From the NCBI GenBank assembly GCA_031267485.1, contig JAIRYY010000137.1, positions 1 through 6,575 on the forward strand: DNA of 6,575 nucleotides, in the 5' to 3' direction. Below are positions 5,517 to 6,575 of the stretch, piece after piece (position 1 is the first letter of the stretch; each line of letters opens with the position of its first letter). The DNA comes from Tannerella sp. Its GTDB lineage: Bacteria > Bacteroidota > Bacteroidia > Bacteroidales > Tannerellaceae. The notes under the pieces were generated by a model, which made no database searches, had not been told where the DNA came from, and saw nothing but the letters and a program-made list of their open reading frames with translations. A program made the position numbers and the translations under genes.

Positions 5517-6507
5517 AAATAACGTTATCGCTGTTCTTGCCGGAAAAATATTTCATGAACTGCGAACGCTCATACATGGACGGATTTTCCGCACGGGAGA
5601 AACTTAGCTTTCCCCGAAATTCGGAGACGGCAACGTACCGGGTTTCGTCCATCCACTTTTCCATTCCCTCCAGGATTTTCGCGATTACCCCCCGGCCGTT
5701 TTTATAGATTGTGCTGCACAGCTGAACGGTCGTGGCGCCGGCCAGCAGGCACTTTACCGCGTCCGTCCAGTCGTGCACGCCGCACGACGAGGAGATGGAG
5801 ATGCCCGGGACGATGCCGGAAACGAGCGCCGTCCAGCGCAGCGTATCGCCAAGTTCGGACGGCGCGCTGAATATCCGTCCGGAGGTAATCCGCATCCTTT
5901 TCACGTCGATATCCGGCTGGTAATACCGGTTGAACAGAACCACGCCCCGGGCGCCATGCAGTTTGAGCCGGCTGACTAATCCCGGTATGTTGCTGAAGCC
6001 CTTTCCCGTCTTCATGATAATGGGGATGGCGACGCGTTCCCTGACCTTTTCCAGGATGGAGATGTAGAGGTCGTACATCTCGTTTGCGGAGGTGTTCGTG
6101 TCGGTACACAGATAAAACACGTTCAGTTCGAGCGCGTCGGCCCCGGCATCTTCAATCTGTTTCGCAAATTCCGTCCATGCATCTGCCCTGTAACAGTTGA
6201 TGCTTGCAATGACGGGAATCGTGCAGACGGCCTTTGTCGCCCGTATCAGCGACAGATATTCCTCTACCTGATTAGCTTTCACGTAATTCCTTATGTAATC
6301 GGCCGCTTCGGGAGAATCCGACGGCTGCAGCAGGATGTCGCCCTGCCTCTCAATCTGTTCCTCGAACAGAGATTTCAGGACAACGGCTCCCGCGCCGGCC
6401 TCTTCCAGTTCCCTGTTTTTCCCCGCGCTGTCCGTAAGGCCGGAACTCCCGACAATCAGAGGATTTCTTAACGTCAATCCGGCATATTCCGTATTCAGTA
6501 GTACCAT
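5509..6507 (-). CDS. Dihydroorotate-dehydrogenase-like flavoprotein
   Basis: A 332-residue TIM-barrel protein of the class 1 dihydroorotate dehydrogenase superfamily, probably FMN-binding and cytosolic. Visible: NPLIVGSSGLT at 15-25; AVVLKSLFEEQ with K45; IASINC at 100-105; ELNVFYLCTD at 127-136; IIMKTGKG with K166; LFNRYY with N193; SSSCGVHDW at 239-247; and VQLCSTIYKNG near the C-terminus, matching the FMN-phosphate region. True class 1 PyrD has NxSCPN at the ELN loop, with Cys as catalytic base. Here the position equivalent to that Cys is Y132 and the CPN sequence is absent; a cysteine occurs two residues later (C134). It is therefore likely one of the PyrD-like paralogues of unproven substrate rather than the pyrimidine enzyme, so I give no symbol. 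The ATG at 6507 follows an A-rich leader without a Shine-Dalgarno sequence. It converges on the dus gene with an 8-bp tail overlap. Confidence 0.9.
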   Translation of the reverse strand: MVLLNTEYAGLTLRNPLIVGSSGLTDSAGKNRELEEAGAGAVVLKSLFEEQIERQGDILLQPSDSPEAADYIRNYVKANQVEEYLSLIRATKAVCTIPVIASINCYRADAWTEFAKQIEDAGADALELNVFYLCTDTNTSANEMYDLYISILEKVRERVAIPIIMKTGKGFSNIPGLVSRLKLHGARGVVLFNRYYQPDIDVKRMRITSGRIFSAPSELGDTLRWTALVSGIVPGISISSSCGVHDWTDAVKCLLAGATTVQLCSTIYKNGRGVIAKILEGMEKWMDETRYVAVSEFRGKLSFSRAENPSMYERSQFMKYFSGKNSDNVIFR

Positions 6508-6523
6508 AATGTTTTTGTTTTTT

Positions 6524-6555
6524 AAGAGTAATAATCACACAAATATAATACTCTT
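6524..6555. promoter_or_regulatory. Inverted repeat flanking the -7 box of the DHOD-like gene
   Basis: AAGAGTA (6524-6530) and TACTCTT (6549-6555) are exact inverted copies, 18 bases apart, with the TATATTTG box between them. One arm covers part of the promoter spacer and the other lies in the early leader, an operator-like position. The sequence is AT-rich, so chance similarity is a real alternative. Confidence 0.4.
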
Positions 6556-6569
6556 TTGCAATAAAACAA
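6540..6569 (-). promoter_or_regulatory. Bacteroidota-type promoter for the DHOD-like gene
   Basis: On the minus strand TTG (6569-6567) is followed after 19 bases by TATATTTG (6547-6540), an exact TAnnTTTG match. Transcription should begin near 6533-6535, giving a leader of about 26 bases before the ATG at 6507. This is the best-formed promoter in the window. Confidence 0.7.
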
Positions 6570-6575
6570 CCAATA

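Overview
The window looks like a chromosomal housekeeping stretch from a Bacteroidota (probably Bacteroidales) genome of moderately high GC. Three things point there. ClpB opens with [18 protein letters not shown] and has the length usual for that phylum. Promoter-like sites fit the Bacteroidota vegetative pattern (TTG, about 19-20 bases, TAnnTTTG) rather than -35/-10 boxes. Most starts also lack a strong Shine-Dalgarno sequence. The species cannot be named from this sequence.

Layout: positions 1-314 are mostly non-coding. They may begin with the last codons of a plus-strand gene cut by the window edge, followed by three consecutive hairpin-forming repeats (87-283), including an 88-bp palindrome with no spacer. 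On the minus strand, dinB (DNA polymerase IV) ends at 315 and starts at 1382. A 147-bp divergent intergenic region follows, with a perfect 10-bp inverted repeat, and then clpB (1530-4118, plus). The last codons of clpB run into a short tandem repeat. An uncharacterised, very acidic 117-residue protein (4199-4552) comes next and overlaps by 20 bp a tRNA-dihydrouridine synthase that starts with GTG (4533-5516). Converging on it with an 8-bp tail-to-tail overlap is a dihydroorotate-dehydrogenase-like flavoprotein (5509-6507, minus), whose promoter region fills the right edge.

The genes do not form an obvious single pathway. DinB (translesion synthesis) and ClpB (protein disaggregation) are both stress-related and share a divergent control region. 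The acidic protein and the Dus enzyme are probably co-transcribed and translationally coupled. I see no phage genes, CRISPR array, transposase, toxin-antitoxin pair, tRNA or rRNA. The least explained items are the composite palindromic element at the left, the acidic protein with an apparent internal duplication, the atypical active-site loop of the DHOD-like protein, and two inverted repeats that each flank a promoter-like box.
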